Of a DNA stretch of 64,000 bases, positions 11,546-21,730 are shown in pieces. The position numbers and the translations under genes are program-made. The DNA lies in assembly GCF_050947875.1 (NCBI RefSeq), contig NC_134569.1, positions 41,077,777-41,141,776 of the forward strand, in the 5' to 3' direction. The notes beneath the pieces are model-generated. The model was not told the origin of the DNA, ran no database searches, and saw nothing but the letters and a program-made list of their open reading frames with translations. This stretch comes from Dermacentor variabilis (Eukaryota; Arthropoda; Arachnida; Ixodida; Ixodidae). Numbering within the stretch: the first letter of the stretch is position 1; every line of letters begins with the position of its first letter.

Positions 11546-12521
11546 CTGCATCGCAGGCCGCGCGTGAGTGCGACTATGAAGATTAGAAACCAACAACAAA
11601 TTAAAACGAACCCTGCTCTTAGTCGAAGGTATACAGGCAAGCTATTTAGCGAGTGAAGATAGGGCTGCTTACACGAAGCATTTTGCCCCTGTGTAAGTTC
11701 ACCCACGTTAAAGTGATTAGCGCTATTGACAGCAACTCCCTTCGCAGTGAGCTGTGAACAAACGTTTTGTCATAGGACAAGGTACTGCCACTTGCAGATG
11801 TCACCTGTACCGTCTGGCGATCGCGTGCTCTAACTCTACGGCGCTCCAGGTCTCCGCAGAGCGACGATGAGAGTTCAAGCTGCGCAAGTGTTATCCACAA
11901 CGCCGTCTTCGAGCGCTACGATGGCCTGGCGGTATTGGATTCGCGCCCCACTCATGAACTTCACCCGAGAACACGTCGTTCATGTTAAAGGGGACAAGTG
12001 TACTAAGAACTGGAGCTCGACAATCCACGGTGAGTCACTTGGACAACTGGCATAACTCTAACCTCCTAACCCAACCTATACCGGCGCCTAACCTAAGCTA
12101 ACATCCCCAAAGTTCCCGTAGCCCATTTCAATAAAGTTTCGACTGGGACTAGTTGTTATAACATCGTTCTTTTTACTCTACTGTTGCACAAAGTACAACA
12201 TACAAGCATGCAACTAATATACATGTGCGCACATGTGTGTCAGTTTCTTGTATTTGTCCTTTGTGTAACAGTATGGCGCAGCAAACATCACGACGTGGTT
12301 CTGTTTCCCTTAGGCGTAAGCGCTTGCGCCAGTTTACTCTATCTGTATGCTAGTTAGCTGCAAAATTCTTATGTATCTCAAATTGGAGCGATTCGGGAAT
12401 ATTTCATCAGTGTGGACAGGAATAGGAAACCCTGGCACATAATTCTATACGCCGTCAGCTTCAGCCCGCGCTGTTCATAATCCTCCCTGTTTCGTAAAGA
12501 TCTGCAAGTTCAATATATACG
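11546..12521. other. Intron of the M13 gene, 5' part
   Basis: No gene or recognised repeat copy lies here. The intron continues through the TIR element at 12522-13355 to the donor at 13479. Confidence 0.6.
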
Positions 12522-13355
12522 TAAGAGGAAGCTTTAGCTCGAGTGCTCCTATCTAAATACATGTAAAAGGAGAACTCGTTTTTCTCGGCAACCACTGCAC
12601 CAAATTTGACAAGGTTTGTTGCATTTAAAAGAAGAACTTAAAATATAGTGACTGTTGGTTTCGAATTTTTGATTTAGGCCGTCAATTTTTTATAAAAAAT
12701 TTGGCAAAAATCAAAAATTCTCAAAACAAGGTACTATCAAGTTTACAACTCTGTAACTAAGAAACGAATTTTTGATTTAGGTCGTCAATTTTTTAAACAA
12801 AATTTGGCAAAAGTCAAAAATTCTCAAAACACGGTACTATCAAGTTCACAACTCTGTAACTAAGCAACTAAAATTGATAATACAATCTCGTGAATTGCAC
12901 CTAATAGTACATCTAAAGCGGACAAAATTGATATGTTACACATGAATCTCAAAAAATTTAATAATATGGAAATACAGCTTTTGCAGAACCCTTGTAAACA
13001 ACGTAACAAATTCACGTAAGATATAAAATGACGTATCAAATTTCTCCGCTTTCGATGATCTAATGGATTCCGTTCACAGAACCGCGATATCTGTTTTTTA
13101 TGCAGAGCTATGAATCTGTAAACTTCGTGCTTCTATTTTCTACAAACTTTAAAATTTTTGAAAATCTCTTTAACAAAATTCAGGACCTAAATCGAAATTC
13201 CGCTACCAACAGTCACTAGAATTTAGCTTTCTCTCTCAAATGCAACAAATCTCATTAAAATTGGTCCAGGGGTTATCTCAGAAAAACTTTTTGCGTTTTG
13301 CATGTATTTGAATAGGCCGCGTCGGAGTTGGGCCCAAGCTAAAGCTTCATCTTAA
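12522..13355. mobile_element. Non-autonomous TIR element with long inverted arms
   Basis: The ends are inverted repeats: taagaggaagctttagctcg on the left, and the reverse of 'aagctaaagcttcatctta' on the right. Similarity continues inward for about 150 bases, for example 'tgttgcattt' and 'agtgactgttgg' on both arms. The interior has a 103 bp direct duplication (12662-12764 and 12765-12867). There is no coding frame, so it depends on another element. I recall this sequence as abundant in tick genomes. The target duplication is unclear, so the superfamily is left open. Confidence 0.75.
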
Positions 13356-13479
13356 GACCATACGCTATTATGCAAATATGTGACCCCTTCAGCAGGTTTT
13401 GCTTAGGGGCATGGGTGCGAAATTGCCAACGGTTCCTCTTGCGCAAGACTGAGAACACGTTTTAATTCCGGTATCTTAC

Positions 13480-13787
13480 TTGCGGGGCCAGCCAGAACAC
13501 ACGAAGCGTCCGAAGTCCTCACAGGGTTTAGCGGTGGGCTCGCGTTCACGGTGGGCGCCCAGTTGGGACGCGTGTTCGCGGCACGCGTAAGTCTCGCAGC
13601 GTTGGCCGTGACGCACTAGCCCAGCCGAGGACCACAGAAGCCGCATAACGACCAGCGCCGCTACCAGCACCACAATGAGCACCAAGCAAAGCGTGACCGT
13701 TACACCCGACGAATGCTTCGCGACCTTGTCAAGCTGATCGCCAGATTGCCGTGACAGGGCGCCGGGCAGCTGCAGTGCGCTGTGAGC
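13480..13787 (-). CDS. M13 (neprilysin-like) peptidase, exon 2: membrane anchor and Cys-rich start
   Basis: This exon encodes about 103 residues. A short juxtamembrane part (GDQLDKVAKHSSG) is followed by one hydrophobic segment (VTVTLCLVLIVVLVAALVVM), then the signature start of the M13 ectodomain: CETYACREHASQL and PCEDFGRFVCSGW. This Cys pattern and the DF..FVC.GW motif are diagnostic of neprilysin/ECE proteins. The anchor near the N-terminus of the ectodomain predicts a type II membrane protein. The donor is GTAAGA after 13480 with phase 2. The acceptor is most likely ccccacgcag at 13787, with a second in-frame AG (ctgcag) 15 bases later as an alternative. GC-rich third positions match the other exons. 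Confidence 0.85.
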
Positions 13788-15376
13788 CTGCGTGGGGAAG
13801 CACGTTCTGTGCAGTCAGGTTGTGCAAAAAGTGTACAGTTGTCGCTACAAATGCCCTAAAAAAATCATTGGCAAAGTTCATTTTGCGGCGACAATCGCTA
13901 ACGGGTTGTTGGATGGTTCGGTCACTCCTTCAGTGTCTCCCACGACACCGCACCACAGTAGTGGGTTCAGATCTACCACGGAGGACAACTTCCATGCACG
14001 TGTAGAGCCACCGGCACGAATAGGCTGGCGACGGCCAAGTAGTGGCACCTTCCCTATACGATGTGAGAGGCTGCATTTAGACGACTTAAGTGCAGCAGCG
14101 TGCTTTCTTGCAGCATCCGCCTGGTCCGGCATGGCGGTCGACGTCAGTCGGAAGACAAGGCTTCGAACATGCAGTGCCCAGGCGCCGCATCGAAGCAACG
14201 ACAATCAGCGCCGCTCTCGACAGGTTCGGTCGACACTGGCCACTCAACACTGACAGTTGGCCCACACTCACCGTGTGTGCGCTGACGCATGAGCGCACAC
14301 AGTAATGGCGGAAATTTTTGCTTGGCGATTTCAAGCCAATAGCAAAGTTAATCGCTTCCTGCATTCGTCTGAAGAGCTGATGTATATCACTGGACACTTT
14401 TGACAAATAGAATGTTGTCTAGGAAAGAGCCCGTCGTATAATTTTTACGAACGAAAACAAGCTAAAAAGCTATTTGAAACGACCAGTACAGTTAACTAGA
14501 GCTAACAAACGGCACCATATAATAGTTGCGTGACGTTCACAGCGCCCCTGAAGGTAGTGCTCGGGGCTAATAAAGAGTAAAGCCCTCTTATTCAACGCGT
14601 TTTAATAAAAAGCGCCCATGACCAGCAACAGCACGAGCCTTCGCCTTCGCTGTTGATTACAAGCAGCTATGTAGTCGATCTGACCGCTCTTTAGGTATCG
14701 ACTTAAACTTTTGTTGTCCGTTACGTGTCATTCTCTTCCTGGGCTCTCTCCCGTACGCTACTCCTTGGGACTCGAGAGCCCCTTTGCAACAGCGTGTGTT
14801 CGGTTCTAACGCAGACCATGCAGAAGCTCCTATATGCAGATACTTGTATTAGTGCTATATGTGTTGACGTTGTTTGATGTTACATCAGTGGGGCGTACTA
14901 TGTTATGTATGTGTCATGTTTACGTTATGTAAATGTTATACCGATGTCATGCATGTGATGATATTGCTTATGTTGAAGCCATACGCGAGAGTGAATTAAG
15001 TTTTTTTTTTCTTTCTTTAACGAAGTGGACGACGGTCCCTGCTTCACTTTCGAGCATATCTATTCGCGCGATGGCTTCCATCGCTCTCTCAATACCTAGA
15101 CGTGTCGGTCTCGCGGTGAAGACATAATATCAAGTATGGGTACTGAGAAGCACGAAACGCAACGCTTGACGTTTAACGTTTCTCCACCTCTCCTTTCCTC
15201 TCAGAATTTTGCAGTCACCGCAGCTAACTAACAGCCCAGAAGTGACAATAAAATATGCTTTCAATCAATAAATCCTCTTGCAGAGGCATGACCTATTGCA
15301 CCTGCCTACAGAGACGTTGGTAGGCCTCCTTTAGGATTGCACTGAAATATACAATGTATGCATAGTTCAGTGTATA
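13788..15376. other. First visible intron of the M13 gene, left part
   Basis: No exon or recognised repeat is supported. GC-rich sequence at 13900-14280 has overlapping short frames on both strands without domain features. Confidence 0.5.
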
Positions 15377-15537
15377 CAATGCATACATATGACGTAGTAG
15401 CTCTGCGGAAACCCGCAAGGTGGAGAGAAGTAATGAATAAAGGGAAAATCAGACATCCACCCGTTCGTAGCAATTGCTACAAAGGAAACCCATACGGGTT
15501 CCTCGAAAGAAAAGCCTCAGAGTTGAAGAAAAATTCG

Positions 15538-15610
15538 TCCTGGTCCGGGACTCGAACCCGGGATCACCGCCTTTCCGGGGCAGCCGCTCTACCATCTGAG
15601 CTAACCAGGC
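15538..15610 (-). repeat. tRNA-like SINE head (copy 1)
   Basis: The 73-base cloverleaf-like unit has an acceptor stem (gcctggt/accagga), a D arm (gctc...gagc), an A box (tagctcagatgg) and a B box (ggttcgagtcc). The anticodon position reads GGA, but position 33 is C and there is one extra base before the anticodon stem. There is also no long variable arm as real tRNA-Ser would have. It is a tRNA-derived SINE promoter, not a working tRNA. Confidence 0.75.
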
Positions 15611-15919
15611 GGCTAGCAGATGGCAGGGCGAAGTCGAATCTGTCGACAACACGAAGCATAGGCAAGAGTTTGACGTAGTAGTTCTGCGGAAACCCGCAAG
15701 GTGGAGAGAAGTAATGAATAAAGGGAAAATCAGACATCCACCCGTTCGTAGCAATTGCTACAAAGGAAACCTATACGGGTTCCTCGAAAGAAAAGCCTGA
15801 TTTTCCCTTTATTCATTACTTCTCTCCACCTTGCGGGTTTCCGCAGAACTACTACGTCAAACTCTTGCCTATGCTTCGTGTTGTCGACAGATTCGACTTC
15901 GCCCTGTCATCTGCTAGCC

Positions 15920-15992
15920 GCCTGGTTAGCTCAGATGGTAGAGCGGCTGCCCCGGAAAGGCGGTGGTCCCGGGTTCGAGTCCCGGACCAGGA
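15920..15992 (+). repeat. tRNA-like SINE head (copy 2, opposite strand)
   Basis: This is the inverted partner of the unit at 15538-15610, nearly identical (ggtggtccc in place of ggtgatccc). It carries the same A and B boxes, so convergent polymerase III starts into the palindrome are possible. Confidence 0.75.
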
Positions 15993-16254
15993 CGAATTTT
16001 CCTTCAACTCTGAGGCTTTTCTTTCGAGGAACCCGTATGGGTTTCCTTTGTAGCAATTGCTACGAACGGGTGGATGTCTGATTTTCCCCTTTATTCAATG
16101 CATACATATAAATAAATAAATAACGTAAAATAAAATAAATAATAGATACATAGATATACGAACACCATTTGCTACGTATAAATCAGCGCCACTACGAAAT
16201 TAGGAAAGAAAACTGGGCGAGTTGGCAAGCGCTCATGGTGTATTTTCATAAAGC

Positions 16255-16622
16255 GCAGCGCTCGCAATTAGACAAAAGATGAAGACGATACACACAGAAC
16301 AGGCGCCGACTCTCAACATTTATTTTGGAAAACATGAAGAAAGAAGGCAATGCGTATACTAAAACACGTGACGAAGCCACCCGGAACGTTGCTGTCTTCT
16401 GGGCACATTCTCAATTTTGACGCGCATCAGTGGCTCTTATCTTAGGCTACCGCACGGATATTTCCGTATATCCATGCGGCAGCGTAAGCTATTTGTATAT
16501 TTTTTGTTTCAAAATATACGGGTTGCTTCCCTTCTTCATGTTTTCCGAAATAAATGTTAGTTGACAGTCAGCACCTGTCCTGTGTGTACCTTCTTCGTCC
16601 TTCGTATAATTAAGAGCGCTGC
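16255..16622. repeat. Fold-back repeat with about 105 bp arms
   Basis: The left arm (16255-16358) and right arm (16513-16622) are inverted copies. They share gcagcgctc, a gaagac/gaagaag stretch, acacacag.acagg, gc.gact.tcaac, catttatttt.ggaaaac and atgaagaa. The 150-base centre holds a small hairpin (cgcacggatat with atatccatgcg). Similar strings occur at 9833-9890. The organisation resembles terminal fragments of Penelope-like elements, but this is a guess from memory. Confidence 0.7.
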
Positions 16623-17123
16623 ACAAAAATAAGCCACTACACAGGTGCTTTTATGCCACGCTCACTCAGGCCAACATCAGAGCTATTCTTGCAAACGCGC
16701 TACGACGCTGGTTTTCCTTCTGTCTTTACTCCCCCTCCCCACCTTCCACGGAGCCACCGCACCACGAGACACTTACTCCTCGCCACTCCAATGCGAGCGT
16801 GACAGCTGTGTGAGAGACCCACTGCTACGCTTCTTCGGTGAGGCACGCGACGCCGAACTCGGGAGAAAAAGGCGAAGAATTCCACAGCCTATGTCACATG
16901 CTGCAGCTGAGTGACTGCAATGGGACAGCGTTGTCAGGATCGGCTCACCCACGGCCTTTCGTTGCACTGCCTTCAGAATCAGCTCGCGTAACAAACCACA
17001 TCAGAACCCGTGGAAGGGCACTTTGTGCACTGGTATCAGAATGGAGCCCCCCACGTCATCACCATTGATTGCAGTATCTCCGAGATCAGCCGAGTTTTTA
17101 TAGATATCGTTTCCAGGAACGGC
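16623..17123. other. No gene recognised
   Basis: Intronic sequence of the M13 gene, with a C-rich run near 16730. No supported feature. Confidence 0.45.
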
Positions 17124-17678
17124 CCAGCTTACCATGCTCAAGTAAAACTCTTGCTTGGGCTAGTTGGTTCATGCTTGAAGTAGTAAAGGCAAGGCGCAGA
17201 AGACCAGGACTCAGGAAGAAGTGCACAAACGACAGGACCGGCGCCACTGGCAAGCTGAGGCGGCGATCAGGTTGACGCACAAAATGGCAGGATCGGTGCG
17301 AAAGCTTTGTTGAAAGAAAGGGCCCAATGTAGAAGAAATATGCTCAAGTAAAACTCTTGCTTGGGCTAGTTGGTTCATGCTTGAAGTAGTAAAGGTAGGT
17401 CCTGTCGTTTGTGTACTCCTTCCTAAGTCCTGGTCTTCTGCGCCTTGCCTTTACTACTTCAAGCATGAACCAACTAGCCCAAGCAAGAGTTTTACTTGAG
17501 CATATTTCTTCTACATTGGGCCCTTTCTTTACAGGAAGCTTTCGCACCGATCCTGCCATTTTGTGCGTCAACCTGATCGCCGTCTCAGCTTGCCAGTGGC
17601 GCCGGTCCTGTCGTTTGTGTACTTCTTCCTGAGTCCTGGTCTTCTGCGCCTTGCCTTTACTACTTCCAGCTTACCATG
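17124..17678. mobile_element. Fold-back retroelement fragment with 13 bp target duplication
   Basis: The direct repeat ccagcttaccatg flanks the unit (17124-17136 and 17666-17678). Inside, 'caagtaaaactcttgcttgg' and 'gctagttggttcatgcttga' appear twice in one direction (17139 and 17343) and once inverted at about 17455-17505. Inverted copies of the 'gcgcagaagaccaggactca' block and of the 'aatggcaggatcggtgcgaaag' region, given here in part, fill the rest. The arms are imperfectly nested: one arm carries an extra internal copy. The 13 bp duplication points to target-primed integration. Penelope-like origin is possible, because such elements often insert as partly inverted tandem copies. Confidence 0.75.
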
Positions 17679-17929
17679 ACGCCGTCTGCGGGATCGGACC
17701 AGTCTGCTCGACAAGAAAATAACGGACGCCAAGCCAGGGGAAGGAGTAAAGAGAGCTTCGCTTTAAGGACACAGGTTCACAACACGTTGCACATGCACTG
17801 CGTACGCTGGAAAAAAAAATACACATCTGGCCCTAAGCACGGCATCAGACGACGTTCACCATCTGGGAATGCCCGCGATGCGTACCATTTCCCGGAGACC
17901 GTGGAGCACCTTGTGCTCGCGCGCCTGCC

Positions 17930-18600
17930 ACTGCCCGTTGGGACTGGTGAAGACCGGCGACTGCACGGCGCTCGGCGTGTGCTGCGAGAGCGGAGTTGAC
18001 GCCGACGCTGACCTCGGCAAGCCGCACCAAGTGCCCTTGGAGCTAGCTTCGCCCGAAGGCGGGGAAGGTGTCGGCAACGCCACCTGCGAGAGCACGAGCA
18101 AAACTGCGCTGCCTTGATGTACCACTGCCACACTGGCACTGTTCAGTCCTCACTGAAATTAGCTTTTCGTTGGAACTTTACGAGACGCGATCAAACCCCG
18201 TACGGTTTCCTCTCCTACGGGACTGGTGTCGACCGGAGCTTGCACGCCGGCCGGCGTGTTCAGCGCCGGCGGCGTCTGCGCTGTTGGCGAGCGGCGCCTG
18301 GTGTCCACGGGGTCCGGCCCGCCAAGCGCCCTCACTTCCGAGAGAGAGAGAAGGAGATTCTTGAATATTGGAAGGAAAGGTTGGGGTAAAGTGCAGCGCA
18401 GTAACTGTCTCTCAGCAGAGGACACCTCAACCGCGCGCCCTCACTTCCGACAGGGACGCAGCCGGCGACACCACCTGCGAGAGCGTGAGACGGGTCTCGG
18501 CCGCGCTGCCTTGTGCCACTGCCACACCGGCGCAACTGGTCCTCACTGAGATTGGTCTTATATTGGAACTCAGAAAGTATGGGCCTGACCGGTTTTTCTT
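17930..18600 (+). repeat. GC-rich repeat family, two diverged tandem copies
   Basis: Copy 1 starts near 17937 (ttgggactggtgaagaccgg) and copy 2 near 18219 (gggactggtgtcgaccgg). Both run through 'cacctgcgagagc', 'ctgccttg', 'gccac..tggc' and 'cctcactga.attag/tggt' to 'ttggaact'. A third copy lies at 19340-19640. No convincing protein is encoded despite long GC-rich frames on both strands. The function and class are unknown. Confidence 0.65.
18326..18450. mobile_element. 93 bp insertion with 16 bp target duplication
   Basis: The direct repeat gcgccctcacttccga occurs at 18326-18341 and 18435-18450 and flanks 93 bp that interrupts the GC-rich repeat copy. The third copy at 19340-19640 lacks this insert. 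The insert starts with GA repeats and includes 'agtgcagcgcagtaactgtc' and 'cagaggacacctcaacc', which I recall as part of a tick short interspersed repeat. The long duplication indicates LINE-machinery integration. Confidence 0.75.
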
Positions 18601-19339
18601 TCGCTGTACTGGCTGCCGGTTGGACTCCAACACGCCATTTTTCATTGTCACGTCAATTACCATTGTTTTTTTTTTTTCACTTCTCTCTCAATCGGAACAT
18701 GACTTGCATTGCAAGCGCTCTTTCGGGCGTTCATACATATAGAAAACAACTGAATTGTAACAAGCATATTCATTCCTAATTGCTTCAACTGAAAGCAGTC
18801 CCTAATATGTGTTATTCCAAGTTGCGAGACTGAGCGGTCCATCCTTTATTTTTTTTATTTTTATTTTTTATTTTTATTTTTTTGCTTCTGAGCTTTCTTT
18901 TACGAGTCCGCGCGCTACTTCTGCTTCTCTCCGACACCCTCCGTCGACGCTTATCGCGTCAGCTGAACCAACCAGTTTGGGCCACGTGAGCTAAATGGAG
19001 GCACATTGTTCGTTCTTCTGGCCCCAAACAATCCTGAGCTACGGAAATGACGCTCAGCGGGCTATTGACCCGCTGGTCTCGTTTAATATTTTTAAATATG
19101 TACCAGATTCTATGTGTAAATCCTATCAATAAACTTTAGTCGGGCGTAACTTTCACTCAGCGTATTGCTACTTCATTTTGTCATTTTCTTTGAGCTTTTA
19201 AACTCAGTTCTGATTGCAGAAAGCGCGCGCCTTCTCCACTTGCCCCCCCAGATGCCGGCTCTTTCTTTCCTGCTTCTTTCTTTCTTCTTGGCAGAGGTAG
19301 CAAACGTATTAGAAAGTTCAGGCGGAGCACGTACGCTTT
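18601..19339. other. No gene recognised
   Basis: This stretch contains a T run at 18667-18678 and a T-rich (TTTA/TTTTTAT) low-complexity block at 18848-18885. There are no exons or recognised repeats. Confidence 0.45.
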
Positions 19340-19640
19340 TCTCTGTAGTCGGACTGGTGAGGCCCGGCGCCTGCACGGCGATTGGTGGGGGCAGCGACAC
19401 CGGTGTCGGCGACATCGGCAAGCCGCTACAGGTGCTCACGGAGTCCGGCCCGCCTTCCAACAGCGAAGAGGCCGGCGTCTCAGCCTGCGAGAGCGCGCCA
19501 GACGGGTCTCAACCACGCTGACTTGTTTACGCGGCTGCTACGCGGGCATAATTTATGCTCGTTGAGCTTGGTCTTGCATTGGAACTTCGAGAGCACGGTC
19601 GAAGTACGTGGGCTTTTCATTGACAAATGCGCAATTTGTA
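19340..19640 (+). repeat. GC-rich repeat family, third copy
   Basis: It shares 'ggactggtga', 'cctgcacggcg', 'gagtccggcccgcc', 'cctgcgagagcg', 'gacgggtctc' and 'cttggtcttgcattggaact' with the copies at 17930-18600. It lacks the 93 bp insert found in copy 2, which supports that insert being a later event. Confidence 0.65.
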
Positions 19641-19784
19641 TCTTCAGGAGAACCACATTTTTTTTTCTTTCATGACGTTTCCTCCATCTTGCTGGTTTCT
19701 GCAAGTCTGACTTGCTCGTTAACTGTTCTTGTGTTTCGAAACGTCGGTCAGTTGGACCGCGGGCTGCGAACTACTATAGTACCC

Positions 19785-19787
19785 TAT

Positions 19788-19838
<51 letters not shown>

Positions 19839-20412
19839 TTAAAACAGCTTACAGGTTCCGTGGGAGGCATTCTTTAACGGAGACCGTACGAGCAAAAAAA
19901 AAATATATTACATACAATTAAATTAGGTAAAACAGCTGCAAAGGTCTTTCATTGTAGTATAATAACAAATTAGTAATCTAACATCAATACATGCAATTAT
20001 GGGGGAAAAAATATAGTACAGAAGAAAAGCGAGAACGGTGCAGTAGTAGTACAGTAAAGAGAGTAGTAAAGTACAACGAAGTTATATGATGCAATAGCAC
20101 AACAGCAACAAAGCTATATAATACCAAAATATAATACCAATGATAACAATATCAATAGCATCACTTCGATGAAAAAAAAATTATACAGCTACGATGGATA
20201 TCACGGTGAGCATGCAGGGTGCTTAGTCGTTTGCGTTTGCAATATGACTTTCTAGATTTTGACGGAAGCTATCGTAGTTAGACTGGGAGTCCGGTAGACA
20301 GTTACATAAACGGATGGCACGGAGAAATCCAGAGTTGTTAAAGACATTTGTTGTGCCGTAAATGCGGGCGTAGCTAGCGTGATCGTGTGCCCATAATGGT
20401 TACAGTGCGGCA
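19785..20412 (-). mobile_element. LINE 3' end, 5'-truncated, with (TAAA)n tail
   Basis: Read on the minus strand from 20402 the sequence encodes HDHASYARIYGTTNVFNN, SGFLRAIRLCNCLPDSQSN and YDSFRQNLESHIANAND followed by a stop near 20227. This is the C-terminal tip of a CR1/L2-like LINE ORF2. A 380-base 3' UTR leads to a TAAA array (plus strand TTTA, 19785-19840). The 5' boundary abuts a run of 18 A on the plus strand at 20412-20429. It is one of the shortest LINE copies here. Confidence 0.75.
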
Positions 20413-20515
20413 AAAAAAAAAAAAAAAAGAACGACGGACGGGGTGAAAGAAACACAAGACGAGCGCCGCAGTTGGGCCTGTGTGAAGTGAGCTCAGATGG
20501 TGAGCGACTGACACG

Positions 20516-21350
20516 TAAAGGCCAGAATACATGGAGCGAACTTTCACGACGAAGTTCGGGCGGCAGAAAATCTGCCACGCCGCGACGCCGTATGTTCGTC
20601 GGGCTGCGCTACATGGAGCGAAGACACGGCGGCCGCCGCCGGTGAGTCGCTGCGTTGTTATCGGCGTGGCTAGGCAGTTTAATTCGCGCTAAGCCACTAC
20701 TTCAAATATAGACGAGGCAAATGCGCTGTAGTGAAACACATAAAAAAAAAAACAACTTTAACGACAACTATTATCGCTTTTGAATTGCGGAACCCCCTAA
20801 AAACGCGTAATATTTTGTTTAGAAATGATTTCTAATGTTTTTTATGTGTTTGAGACATTCATGTGCCGATGTAGTTTAAAGAAAGCGGCGATGCTATGCG
20901 TTGTGTCAACACTGGGCGGGTAAACAACTTTCGCCTTTGTAACTCCGCGGCTCTGTTCTGTGGCTCAACGCGCGCGCGGCCGAAGCAAGCAGACCCGAAT
21001 GTAGCGCACGTGAGCTTGTCTAACCATGGCTGTTATTAACTTAGTAACCGCTTTGGATGCCATGAATACGAAAAGCGGGAGACCGGCGTGAACGATAGAG
21101 CGGGATCGGGATACACGGACAAGCGGGGAAGCCTAGCCGGAAGTCGGGGCGGATAGTGAGACCTGATTGGCTCGCTTTGGGGCGCCGCTCGTTTGCCGCT
21201 TCCGGTATCGTCGCCGCCCGACGAACTTTTCTGCGCCAGCTGGATCGGCGGCGAACGACGTTTTCTTCGCCGCCGCGCGTCGCGCGTACGCCGCCGGGCG
21301 TCAAACGCCGACTATTCGTCGCATATTCGCTCCATGTATTCTGGCCTTAA
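20516..21350. mobile_element. PIF/Harbinger-like MITE with TAA target duplication
   Basis: The 22-base perfect inverted ends start AGGCCAGAATACATGG (20519-20540) and end as the reverse complement at 21326-21347. TAA flanks both sides (20516-20518 and 21348-21350), the 3 bp TWA duplication typical of PIF/Harbinger. The tip sequence recurs internally at 20611 (acatggagcgaa). The 829 bp interior has no transposase; the short minus-strand frame at 21041-21304 is not convincing. Other superfamilies cannot be excluded from TIR and TSD alone. Confidence 0.75.
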
Positions 21351-21544
21351 AGCCGTTGATGGTGCCAGGTTGTATTCCAGTAGCAGGACGAATTTTCCTT
21401 TCCCTGCAAAGCGTTCAACATGATCGAACGCAAGCATGCTGGAAAAGGACGTGGCGAAGCGCTCGATCTGGATTTAGTTCGACTTGTATCGACTAAAGCG
21501 TGTTCAAGATTACGCATGTAACAGTGTTACATATCACTGAAAGT

Positions 21545-21730
21545 TTATTTAGCGTGAAACCGACGAAATACGGAGGCACAAAGAAAACACGAACACAACG
21601 GACGACGCACTACTTCCAATAACGACTTGTGTTTTCTTGTGTCCTCGCGAATCGTCGTTTTTGATCCAAAGAAAATGAGTCTCGGCAATCGCCAACTGGC
21701 CCAAGCTAACACACTGTTGGCATCTCGCGT
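21545..21730. repeat. Fold-back fragment, Penelope-like 3' end type
   Basis: Short inverted arms (acaaagaaaacacgaacaca near 21578 against tgtgttttcttgtgtcc near 21629) are followed by 'gccaactggcccaagct'. That recalls the 'ccaactagcccaagc' block of the unit at 17124-17678, so the two are probably related fragments. Confidence 0.45.

Larger units (their letters stand above)
15377..16109. mobile_element. Inverted-duplicated tRNA-SINE unit with 14 bp target duplication
   Basis: The unit is flanked by the direct repeat caatgcatacatat (15377-15390 and 16096-16109). Inside, a module with a 120 bp segment X and a tRNA-like segment T is arranged as X, T, X, then partial inverted X, inverted T and inverted X end. 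The centre of the palindrome is near 15798. The two T copies are nearly identical in opposite orientation, so the transcript would fold on itself almost completely. The intact flanking duplication suggests that the whole inverted structure entered the site in one event, probably by LINE-type integration with template switching. Confidence 0.85.

Noticed and set aside
11071..11706. Minus-strand hydrophobic N-terminal part (LICCWFLIFIVAL) as a membrane segment of the M13 protein
   Set aside because: It lies upstream of the acceptor gatgcag at 11546 and would break the phase fit with the previous exon, so it is intronic.
15538..15992. Two working tRNA-Ser genes
   Set aside because: The anticodon loop has C at position 33, an extra base before the stem and no long variable arm. 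Both copies lie in a SINE fold-back.
15391..16095. CRISPR-like or integron-like repeat array
   Set aside because: The repeats are a tRNA-SINE module in inverted order in a eukaryotic genome, not short repeats with spacers.
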